A stretch of DNA of 34,064 nucleotides, taken from the NCBI GenBank assembly GCA_947479535.1, contig CANJZQ010000023.1, positions 1 through 34,064 on the forward strand. The letters are read 5' to 3'. Within the stretch, counting starts at the first letter, position 1; each line of letters begins with the position of its first letter. Source of the DNA: Oligoflexales bacterium. GTDB taxonomy: Bacteria > Bdellovibrionota_B > Oligoflexia > Oligoflexales > RGVZ01. Both the position numbers and the translations under genes were made by a program. Shown here piece by piece: positions 16,145 to 23,139 of this stretch. Under the pieces are notes generated by a model. It was not told where the DNA came from. It was given only the letters and a program-made list of their open reading frames with translations, and ran no database searches.

Positions 16145-17334
16145 CATCAAAGGCAGCCATCATCGCCATTGGCAGTGAAGTCGCCAGCGGCGAGATCCTC
16201 AACACCAACGCCTCCTGGCTTGCCGGGCACCTCGACGCCTGTGGCATTGAAGTTCCCCTGCACCTTGCGGTCCCCGACAACCGGACCGCCATTTTGGATG
16301 CCCTGGACTTTGCTGCAGCGCGCGCCAACTTTATCCTGACCATTGGCGGACTAGGACCGACGAGCGATGACTTTACCCGTGACATCATCACAGAATGGGC
16401 GGGGTTAAAAACTTTCTTTGACCAGCCATCGTGGGACCGGATTGCCGGGCGGTTTCAGAACATGGGGCGCGCTGCCCCAGAATCAAATCGTCAGCAATGC
16501 TTTTTTCCGCAAGGATCACGCATCCTTCTGAATTCGCAGGGCTCTGCCAACGGATTTTCCCTGACCGTTCGCAATGCCCAGATAACCGTCCTTCCCGGAC
16601 CTCCGCGGGAACTGCAGGCCATTTGGAACGATCACCTTCAAAAAGAATTCGAGGCGCTCGGGTCAGAAAGTGGAAAACCCAGGTTGCGCACTTGGGCCTG
16701 CCTCGGGGTTCCGGAATCCACTCTTGCTGAACAGGTGGAAACCATCATGAAAGGCAGCCAACTGCAGCTTGGCTACCGCGCCTCGGCTCCAGTCGTTCAC
16801 GTGAAAGTATGGGTGCCAAAAGGGAGCGAAGAGCAATCCCGGCCTTTTTTAGATCGACTCGATCAGACGCTCGACCCTGTCTGCATCGCCCGCGATGGTG
16901 CTGACCCACTCATGGCACTAAAGGCTAAATTAAGTACGAAAGGCGCCGCCACGCATATCACGCTGCATGATTCCATCACAGCCGGCATCCTCGCCTCACG
17001 CCTTGCCGAACTGCTGCGCCCCATGAAAATTCCCTTCTCTTTGACTTCCGACTTCATATCTCCTGACGCCCTACCCCGTCATTCTGAGCAGCCCCGTCAT
17101 TCTGAGGCGCAGCCGAAGAATCCTCTCCTCTTCCCGAAAGACCCCATTCATATCTTTCTGCGCGACGATGCCGGCATACCGACCATGACCCTGACGTCCC
17201 AAGGCAAATCCATCGACCGGATGTATCCATCGGACCAACTTCCCGCCGCCAGCGATGCGCTGCAAATAAACAGAACACGACTGCTTTTGACCGAGCGCGT
17301 TCTGATCGATTTAAACAAGCACATGCTGAAATAA
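16141..17334 (+). CDS. cinA: CinA-like protein with MoCF domain and degenerate C-terminal domain
   Basis: A 397-aa CinA-family protein. The N-terminal MoCF (MoaB/MogA-like) domain is clear: AIIAIGSEVASGEILNTN, then LTIGGLGPTSDDFTRDII, and VLPGPPRELQAIW near 160, consistent with the pyrophosphatase half of CinA that acts on nucleotides such as ADP-ribose. The C-terminal nicotinamide-nucleotide amidase half is poorly conserved. Where family members have an AES(C)TGG motif, this protein reads HDSITAG, near residue 280. Residues ~311-329 (PRHSEQPRHSEAQPKN and neighbours) come from a repeat-like insertion (see the repeat feature). The amidase function is therefore doubtful. The ATG overlaps the gpsA stop, suggesting co-expression. 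Confidence 0.85.
   Translation: MTSKAAIIAIGSEVASGEILNTNASWLAGHLDACGIEVPLHLAVPDNRTAILDALDFAAARANFILTIGGLGPTSDDFTRDIITEWAGLKTFFDQPSWDRIAGRFQNMGRAAPESNRQQCFFPQGSRILLNSQGSANGFSLTVRNAQITVLPGPPRELQAIWNDHLQKEFEALGSESGKPRLRTWACLGVPESTLAEQVETIMKGSQLQLGYRASAPVVHVKVWVPKGSEEQSRPFLDRLDQTLDPVCIARDGADPLMALKAKLSTKGAATHITLHDSITAGILASRLAELLRPMKIPFSLTSDFISPDALPRHSEQPRHSEAQPKNPLLFPKDPIHIFLRDDAGIPTMTLTSQGKSIDRMYPSDQLPAASDALQINRTRLLLTERVLIDLNKHMLK
17074..17125. repeat. Dispersed-repeat-like element inserted in frame in cinA
   Basis: Two 15-base copies of CCCCGTCATTCTGAG lie exactly 18 bases apart (17074-17088 and 17092-17106), followed by GCGCAGCCGAAGAATCC. The string CGTCATTCTGAG...CGAAGAATC resembles a short repeat that I recall as dispersed through intergenic DNA of many bacterial genomes; its reverse strand encodes the tell-tale RILRLRLRMT. 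Because the period is a multiple of three, the cinA frame stays open. The repeat structure is seen directly; its membership of a dispersed family is from memory and untested. Confidence 0.7.
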
Positions 17335-17349
17335 ATCAGGAACGTTTGA

Positions 17350-17718
17350 TCAGGGAGCGTTCAAGAAAGCGTGAAGGGCCGCGATGTCGCTGGCGAGATG
17401 TGGAAAAACAGGCATCCCCGCACCGGGGCGCTTGGGTTTGTAGCCCTCGGGGTAGGTCCCCTTAAGCAATCGCGCTTCGAGGAGCTCGATGGAACTTCCA
17501 AAAACTTCTGGGCCGACGGTTCCAGCCAATTTTGGATTTGGATTGTGGCAGGAGATGCAGTTTCCTGCATAAACAGATTTTCCGCGTGAACTCAGCGTCG
17601 ACGCCTCGGTTGGAATCGAAACGGGTGCCGAAGTCGGATTCGACGAAGAACAGCGGCAGCCGGCCGAAAGGCCAACCACCGCTGTCAAAACTGCTAAAAT
17701 AATCCGGCGTTCAAACAC
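17350..17718 (-). CDS. Small cytochrome c lipoprotein
   Basis: A 122-residue monohaem c-type cytochrome. The start GTG 17718 gives a short positive N-terminus (FERR), a hydrophobic helix and a lipobox LSAG-C at residue 21, so it should be lipid-anchored on the periplasmic side. The haem motif CISCH is at 54-58, and Met102 in GAGMPVFP is the likely distal ligand. The GTG has GAGGT 8-9 nt upstream and overlaps the stop of the membrane gene by 8 nt, so the two are translated together. In PuuD-type urate hydroxylases the membrane domain carries a C-terminal cytochrome c; here that cytochrome is a separate protein. A longer frame from 17772 starts deep in the upstream gene and lacks support. Confidence 0.82.
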   Translation of the reverse strand: MFERRIILAVLTAVVGLSAGCRCSSSNPTSAPVSIPTEASTLSSRGKSVYAGNCISCHNPNPKLAGTVGPEVFGSSIELLEARLLKGTYPEGYKPKRPGAGMPVFPHLASDIAALHAFLNAP

Positions 17719-18421
17719 GCACCATGACCTCAACCAACAAGTAGAGCACCACAGCCAGACCGAGACCGGCATGGATCACACCTTTGACTGTTGCCAAGGG
17801 GCCTAGCTTGGAACCCTTGACGGCGTTCCATTCGATCGCGCCAAGAACCAGAGCCAAAACCAATGTCAGCAAACCGAAGCTTGCGTCAGGGCCGACCTGA
17901 AGGGGCAAATGCGATGCGGCGCCCATGAAAAAGAGCATTGGAATAGAAAACAGGGTGTTCGTGCGGGATGCCAGCATGGCGCGAGCACCGGCTGCGGCTG
18001 CCGCAGGCAATGCGGGCTGGCCCTTCGCGACGGCCGTGGTCGAAGCGATCACGACTTGCTGCGCAGGCCAGATCACCAGCCAGACGTTCAGGAACATCAG
18101 GGTGCCCAAGGCCGATCCCGTCATGATGTTTACGCCCCAAGACGTCTTGTAGACATCATGGCCGTTCATATTTCCGTACATGCCCAGCATGATCAAGCCG
18201 GTGATAAAGGTAAACATGGCGCCCCAACGAAACCACCAGAGGGCGCGGGGCACGAGCTTTTGAATGTTGTTGGATTTGGTCGGCCCATCCATCTCGGCAA
18301 AAGACGGCATCTGGGTGAAATTAAAGTAGTAAAGATGACCGATCCAGATGATCCCGAAAATAAAATGGAACCATTTGACCAGATAGTAAACTCCGACGTT
18401 TCCGAAAATCGACAGATTCAC
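17711..18421 (-). CDS. PuuD-like (urate hydroxylase N-terminal domain) membrane protein
   Basis: A 236-residue integral membrane protein with about seven hydrophobic helices. It matches the membrane domain of PuuD/urate-oxidase-N proteins, seen in WFHFIFGIIWIGHLYYFNFTQ, which carries conserved His/Trp/Tyr positions, in LVPRALWWFRWGAMFTFITGL, and in a later NVWLVIWPAQQ block. PuuD oxidises urate to 5-hydroxyisourate and passes electrons to its own C-terminal cytochrome c. Here that cytochrome is the next gene. No other purine-catabolism gene is visible, so the substrate is uncertain. I chose GTG 18421 because AGGAG lies 6 nt upstream; the TTG at 18436 has that site within its first codons. Confidence 0.78.
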   Translation of the reverse strand: MNLSIFGNVGVYYLVKWFHFIFGIIWIGHLYYFNFTQMPSFAEMDGPTKSNNIQKLVPRALWWFRWGAMFTFITGLIMLGMYGNMNGHDVYKTSWGVNIMTGSALGTLMFLNVWLVIWPAQQVVIASTTAVAKGQPALPAAAAAGARAMLASRTNTLFSIPMLFFMGAASHLPLQVGPDASFGLLTLVLALVLGAIEWNAVKGSKLGPLATVKGVIHAGLGLAVVLYLLVEVMVRV

Positions 18422-18592
18422 AAGGAACTCCTGCAACAGCGGTGTGGATTCAGCCCCGCCCCCATTTTCGATGGCTGGGCGCGAACGACAACCCTAATGT
18501 CATAACGGACTGGAACTATTGGCGCAACCGCGGTATGTGGCGCCTCACGGGGAGTTTTCCCCCCGAATGGCCTCGGAAGGGGGACTTAGCTC
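18422..18592. other. Divergent intergenic region between the PuuD-like gene and trhO
   Basis: A 171-nt region that must hold promoters for both directions. I find no convincing -35/-10 pair. A small hairpin with a 5-bp stem (GGGGA 18549-18553, TCCCC 18558-18562) and GTTT loop lies 30 nt before trhO and could affect its mRNA leader. An AGGGGG stretch near 18578-18583 may be the trhO ribosome-binding site. Nothing else was recognised. Confidence 0.5.
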
Positions 18593-19399
18593 GTGTTTGC
18601 CATCGCCAATTTTTACCGGTTTGTACGCCTGGAAAACCCAGCGGAGGTCAAAACTGCTGTTGAAGCTGGAGCCAGCGCCCTCGGCCTGATTGGCACCGTT
18701 TTGCTCGGTCATGAAGGCATCAATGCTGGCTTGGCTGGCACCTGCCCCGACACCCTGGCCAACTTCATTGCGTCCTTGGGCACGATCCACCCTGGCTTGA
18801 GCAACCTCGAAGCAAAATGGACCACCGGCACAAGCCTTCCCTATAAGTGGCTGGAAGTTAAAGTAAAAAAATCAGTAGTAACGTTCGCTGGTGAAGACGA
18901 CCCGAACATTGAAGCCATCCTCGCAGCCCCACGCCTGACTCCTGCAGAATTTGATCTTTTCATGGCTGAAAAAGGCAAAAGCGTTGTCTTGGTCGACACC
19001 CGCAACGACTACGAATACGAATGCGGGCACTTTAAAGGGGCGGTTGACCTTGGCTTAAAACACTTCAAGGACTTCCCAGAGGCTTTTCTAAACCGCTTTG
19101 GCGAAGAGCAGAATCAGACTTACGTTTTCTTCTGTACCGGAGGAATCCGCTGCGAAAAAGCGGTCCCTTGGGCAAACGCCCGCGGTTTCAAAAACGTGTT
19201 CCAGATCGACGGTGGTATCATCAAATACCTCGAGCATCACAAAAATCAGGACGGAACTCCAAGTGGCAAGTCCCGCTACCAGGGCAGCTGCTTTGTCTTC
19301 GACCAGCGTAGGGCCATTGACGAGGCGCTGACTGAAACGAGCGCAGATACTCCCAATGCCACATCCACCGTCACCGTGCGGGAACCACCAAAGGCCTGA
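18593..19399 (+). CDS. trhO: tRNA uridine(34) hydroxylase (rhodanese family)
   Basis: A 268-aa protein of the TrhO/YceA (UPF0176) family, which uses oxygen to make 5-hydroxyuridine at position 34 of certain tRNAs. The N-terminal acylphosphatase-like domain begins FYRFVRLENP and includes LLGHEGINAGLAG. The rhodanese domain begins near LTPAEFDLFMAEKG, with VLVDTRNDYEYECGHFKGAVDL. Its active loop is CTGGIRCEK, with C181 as the expected catalytic cysteine (Cys179 in E. coli YceA) and C187 conserved. A C-terminal GSCFVFDQR block follows. The GTG start has an AGGGGG stretch upstream. The eutA-like ATG comes 6 nt after the stop, so the two are probably co-transcribed, although no functional link is known. 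Confidence 0.93.
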   Translation: MFAIANFYRFVRLENPAEVKTAVEAGASALGLIGTVLLGHEGINAGLAGTCPDTLANFIASLGTIHPGLSNLEAKWTTGTSLPYKWLEVKVKKSVVTFAGEDDPNIEAILAAPRLTPAEFDLFMAEKGKSVVLVDTRNDYEYECGHFKGAVDLGLKHFKDFPEAFLNRFGEEQNQTYVFFCTGGIRCEKAVPWANARGFKNVFQIDGGIIKYLEHHKNQDGTPSGKSRYQGSCFVFDQRRAIDEALTETSADTPNATSTVTVREPPKA

Positions 19400-19405
19400 A
19401 TACCG

Positions 19406-20848
19406 ATGATCATCATGGCGGGATTCGATTTCGGCACAACCACTAGCAGCGCCGTTTTTGCGCGGGCAGCGGTCGTAAAGAACGGGATCACGGGCGTGAT
19501 GGAGTACGCAACACCCGAAGTCTTTTTTGCTGCAGAACCAAGGTACACACCGTACCTCGAGGACCGCATCGATGAAGCGGCACTTGCCGGATATATCGAC
19601 GCCTGGCTCGCTGCTGCGAACATCAACCCCAAAGACGCATCGGCCGGCGGAGCCATTGTCACTGGCCTTGCAGCTCAAAAAGAAAATTCGTCCATGATTG
19701 CGTCCCTGATTCGTGCGCGCATTGGCGATGCGGTGGTTGCAACGGCCAACGATCCGTCCCTCGAATCCTGGTTGGCATTCATGGGAAGCGCCCGGGAATT
19801 ATCCCGAGAACTCCCGGACCAGTCCATCATCAACCTGGATATTGGCGGCGGCACCACCAATATGGCCCTTGGCGTGAACGGCGAAGTTCGCAGTACGGGT
19901 TGTTTGTTTATTGGCGCACGCCATGTGCAGGTAACGCCAGGCACCTACCAGATCCAGGCCCTGTCGCCATACGCGAAGCATCTTTTTTCCCATCTTGGGT
20001 TGGTAAAAAACATTGGCGACAGCCTTTCAAAACCAGACGTCGACAGCATCGTTGGCTTCTACCTGAACTTGATGCGCCGGGCGCTCGCTGGACAATCCAC
20101 CGATTTCAGTGATTGTGAGGCACTCCACGAACAGGTTCCTTTTTCGCTGCCGCCTGATCTGTTCCATCCGTCAAACCGCGCGGCCGTGACCATCACGGTC
20201 TCGGGTGGTGTCGGCGAGCTGGTTTACCGGGCGATGGCAGGCGAATCACCCACTGGTGTCACACCTTTTGGTGATCTTGGTTGGGACTTGGCGCTGGGAC
20301 TCGTTGGGGACGAATGGATTTCATCATCGTTAAAAACCCATGTTCCAAAAAACATGGGCCGGGCCACTGCCTTTGGGTTGGCCCTCTACAACACCGAAGT
20401 CTCGGGGACCACGGTCTACCTTCCAAGCGAATCGATCCTGCCGCTCAGGGATTTACCTGTGCTTGGACGCATTTCCCAAGACTCTTCCCCCGCCGACATC
20501 ATCAAGCTTTTGGAACTTGCGGCAAAATCGCGTACCGGTTCCGCCATTCAGGTTCATGGCAGAATCAACGGTCAGGTTAATGCCGGGGCAAATTCCGCCA
20601 AAGAGATTCAGATGTTCAGCACAGTTATTGCGAATGCACTCCGAAATTCGGGCTATCCTCACGACAGGACCCTGGTGCTCTTGATCAATGGAAATGTCGG
20701 GAAAACCTTCGGGTCACTCATCACTTCCTGGGGACGCGATCCCTTCCGGCTCGTTGTGATCGATGAAATTTCCTTGCGCGCGGCAAACTTCGTCAACATC
20801 GGCAGGATGACCCATCAGATTATTCCCGTCTCGTTTTACGGAATGTAG
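19406..20848 (+). CDS. eutA: Ethanolamine ammonia-lyase reactivating factor (EutA-like)
   Basis: A 480-aa ATPase of the actin/Hsp70-like fold. It matches EutA, which releases damaged cobalamin from ethanolamine ammonia-lyase so that fresh adenosylcobalamin can bind. The first phosphate loop is FDFGTTTSS at residues 7-15, the second is LDIGGGTTN at 144-152, and an adenosine-motif-like VSGGVGELVY lies near 268-277. The directly adjacent eutBC fusion, 10 nt downstream, supports the assignment. Start: ATG 19406 gives MIIMAGFDFG; ATG 19415 is equally plausible, and no strong Shine-Dalgarno decides between them. EutA in Enterobacteria is similar in length (467). Other members of the fold, such as MutL/GlmL of glutamate mutase, are less likely given the neighbour. 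Confidence 0.87.
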   Translation: MIIMAGFDFGTTTSSAVFARAAVVKNGITGVMEYATPEVFFAAEPRYTPYLEDRIDEAALAGYIDAWLAAANINPKDASAGGAIVTGLAAQKENSSMIASLIRARIGDAVVATANDPSLESWLAFMGSARELSRELPDQSIINLDIGGGTTNMALGVNGEVRSTGCLFIGARHVQVTPGTYQIQALSPYAKHLFSHLGLVKNIGDSLSKPDVDSIVGFYLNLMRRALAGQSTDFSDCEALHEQVPFSLPPDLFHPSNRAAVTITVSGGVGELVYRAMAGESPTGVTPFGDLGWDLALGLVGDEWISSSLKTHVPKNMGRATAFGLALYNTEVSGTTVYLPSESILPLRDLPVLGRISQDSSPADIIKLLELAAKSRTGSAIQVHGRINGQVNAGANSAKEIQMFSTVIANALRNSGYPHDRTLVLLINGNVGKTFGSLITSWGRDPFRLVVIDEISLRAANFVNIGRMTHQIIPVSFYGM

Positions 20849-20858
20849 GACATTATTC

Positions 20859-23072
20859 ATGAGAAAATTGACGCCCCTCGCAGAAATCCACGTTCCCACA
20901 CCGAAGGCAGACGAATGGTATCGTTTGAACTTCAATGGCTTGGATCACGGCTTTCTTGGGCTCAAAAAACTTCTCGGTGCTGCCGACATCAGCAAAGCTG
21001 GAGATCGTAATGCGGGGCTGGCGGCGCATTCTGAACTCGAACGCGAGGTGGCGCGCACCATTTTGTCATCATTGAGCGTGCAGCATCTGTTTGATCGCCC
21101 GTTGACCGATGATTCAGGGCTGGTGGATTCGGTGATGCGCGTCAACTATGCGATCAATCGTGATGCTTTCGCCGAAATTTCAGCACTCAGTCTTGGTGAG
21201 GTGAAAAACCTCCTGCTTCGCAGTGACGGTGCTGGGATTAAACGCATTGGCAGTGGTTTGACCGGTGTTACGGCTGCCGCCTTGGCAAAAATCATGGACA
21301 CCCATGAGCTGATTTATGTTGCACGAAAAATCGAGCACATCACCAAAGCACGCACCAGGATTGGACTTCGCAAAACCTTGGCGTCGCGCCTGCAACCCAA
21401 TCATCCAACCGATGATTTGCGCGGGATGACCTGTCTGACTTACTTGGGCCTTTCCGTAGGTTCCGGGGACGCCCTGATTGGGGTCAACCCGGCCGTTGAC
21501 ACCGTCGAAAATATTTCTGCCATCCTCGTTCACCTGGACAAGCTCCGCCGCAGCACGAAGGCACCGACCCAGATTTGCGTGCTGGGGCACATGAAAACCC
21601 AGTTGGCATGTTTGGAGGGCGGCGCACCGGTTGAAATCATGTTTCAAAGCCTTGCTGGCACAGAGCGCAGCAACCTGACCGAATTTGACATCTCGGTGGA
21701 ACTGCTGGATCTCGCCTACGTGACCATGCAGAAGAAAGGCGCTTTGGGGCCACAGGCCGAGCAGTTCATGTATTTTGAGACCGGGCAGGGTAGCGAGTTT
21801 ACCTATGGAAAACACAACGGCATCGACATGACGACCGCCGAAGCCCTGTGTTACGGGCTTGCCCGTCGCTACGACCCCTTCATGGTGAACAATGTGACTG
21901 GATTCATCGGACCAGAAACACACCTCGATAACTTTGAAATGATCGCCGCCAACCTGCAGGATCATTTCATGGGAAAACTCCTTGGATTGCCGATGGGAAT
22001 GGCCCCCTGCTACACGCTTCATTCCAAAATCGGCCTCGAAGGCCAACAGATGGCAACCGAATTGCTGACCGCGGCGGGCGCCACTTTTTTCATGGACGTT
22101 TGTTTGAACACGGACCGCATGCTCGCCTATTTTGATACGAGCGGTCACGACAACCAGACCCTGCGCGAGATTCACGACAAGGAACCTGCACCCGACTACC
22201 TTGTTTGGGCAGTGGAACGCGGAATCTTCCGGCGCAATGGCGATGGCCATCTTGTGCGCGGCGAAAACTGGGGCAACCCGCGTATGTTCTGCCAAACAAA
22301 CGCGGAGCTCGAAGACCTGCTCCGGTTGACGCCGAGCGTACCCGGCTTTTCACCCAAGAACCATGCGGGGCCGCGACCGACGAATGACGTGATGCGGGAA
22401 ATCCGCCGGCACCAAGCCGTCGGACGCGCAGCCATTCAAAGCAAACTCGATCTCGCCCGTTTAAGCAGGGTTGCTGATTTCCGCGTCGTCAAAACCAAAG
22501 CCGTCGATAAAGCCAGCCATCTCAATCATCCTGATTTTGGCGCTGAACTGGGAATTGCGATCGGTGGCGGGAATGCGACGCTGTTGACTCCAGAACACAC
22601 CGACATTCAGATTGTCGTTTCCGATGGACTCAGCGCCGATGCAGTGCATCACAATATCGATGACCTTTTCCCCATACTGCTTGCAGGATTGAAGGCCAAG
22701 GGCTTCAAGCTTGGCCAGCATATCCTTGCGCCTTACGGCCGGGTAAAACTGGCGGAGCCCATTGCCAAGGCCCTCGGCACGCGTTGTGTGATCCTTCTAA
22801 TCGGAGAAAGGCCTGGTGGCAGCGCCCTTGCCTCCCGCAGTTTGTCTGCTTATTTGGTTTATCATCTGCTTGATCAAGACGAGCAGCTAAAGGCGGCCAA
22901 GTTTAGCGGTAACGATGACATCCGCTTTGAATATTCTGTCCTGTCGAACATCTACGAGGCGGGGATTCCGGCGGTCGAAGCTGGCAGCGTCATTGTTGAA
23001 AAGATCGAACAAATACTCCGCTATCGTGCAGCAGGAAATCGCCTTGAATCCCTGATCAACCCATCGCCATGA
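20859..23072 (+). CDS. eutBC: Ethanolamine ammonia-lyase, EutB-EutC single-chain fusion
   Basis: A 737-residue protein joining both subunits of adenosylcobalamin-dependent ethanolamine ammonia-lyase (ethanolamine to acetaldehyde plus ammonia). Residues ~1-470 are EutB, a TIM-barrel catalytic subunit, with GVNPAVDTVENIS, CVLGHMKTQLAC, MFQSLAGTERSN and MYFETGQGSEFTYGKHNGIDM. Residues ~530-737 are EutC, the cobalamin-binding small subunit, with IVVSDGLSADAVHHN and LLIGERPGG, where most EutC proteins read ERPGL. A linker rich in charged residues (~475-530) joins them, uninterrupted by a stop. In the EutB part, the region equivalent to E. coli CYTNHAEADQDD reads CYTLHSKIGLEGQQ, so this is a divergent clade. 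ATG 20859 follows eutA by 10 nt. A terminator follows. Confidence 0.9.
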   Translation: MRKLTPLAEIHVPTPKADEWYRLNFNGLDHGFLGLKKLLGAADISKAGDRNAGLAAHSELEREVARTILSSLSVQHLFDRPLTDDSGLVDSVMRVNYAINRDAFAEISALSLGEVKNLLLRSDGAGIKRIGSGLTGVTAAALAKIMDTHELIYVARKIEHITKARTRIGLRKTLASRLQPNHPTDDLRGMTCLTYLGLSVGSGDALIGVNPAVDTVENISAILVHLDKLRRSTKAPTQICVLGHMKTQLACLEGGAPVEIMFQSLAGTERSNLTEFDISVELLDLAYVTMQKKGALGPQAEQFMYFETGQGSEFTYGKHNGIDMTTAEALCYGLARRYDPFMVNNVTGFIGPETHLDNFEMIAANLQDHFMGKLLGLPMGMAPCYTLHSKIGLEGQQMATELLTAAGATFFMDVCLNTDRMLAYFDTSGHDNQTLREIHDKEPAPDYLVWAVERGIFRRNGDGHLVRGENWGNPRMFCQTNAELEDLLRLTPSVPGFSPKNHAGPRPTNDVMREIRRHQAVGRAAIQSKLDLARLSRVADFRVVKTKAVDKASHLNHPDFGAELGIAIGGGNATLLTPEHTDIQIVVSDGLSADAVHHNIDDLFPILLAGLKAKGFKLGQHILAPYGRVKLAEPIAKALGTRCVILLIGERPGGSALASRSLSAYLVYHLLDQDEQLKAAKFSGNDDIRFEYSVLSNIYEAGIPAVEAGSVIVEKIEQILRYRAAGNRLESLINPSP

Positions 23073-23106
23073 AGTTCATTTGCGGGTGCTTTGGACTGCA
23101 TTCATC

Positions 23107-23139
23107 GGGGTAAGGGCCAAAACCCTCTACCCCTTTTTT
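23107..23139 (+). terminator. Rho-independent terminator of trhO-eutA-eutBC
   Basis: The stem pairs GGGGTA (23107-23112) with TACCCC (23128-23133), extended inward by GGG (23114-23116) with CCC (23123-23125) across a small bulge, with a CCAAAA loop and six T residues (23134-23139). It starts 35 nt after the eutBC stop. Its 3' half is also the last codons of the convergent flavoprotein gene. Confidence 0.85.

Noticed and set aside
17335-17363. Possible terminator between cinA and the cytochrome gene (GAACG/CGTTC)
   Set aside because: The stem is only 5 bp with a long loop and no T-tract on the plus strand; on the minus strand the following Ts are interrupted.
21180-22295. 371-codon open frame antisense to eutBC
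   Set aside because: It is a shadow of the strongly supported EutB frame. Its translation shows no recognisable domain and is rich in residues expected from reverse-reading a biased coding strand.
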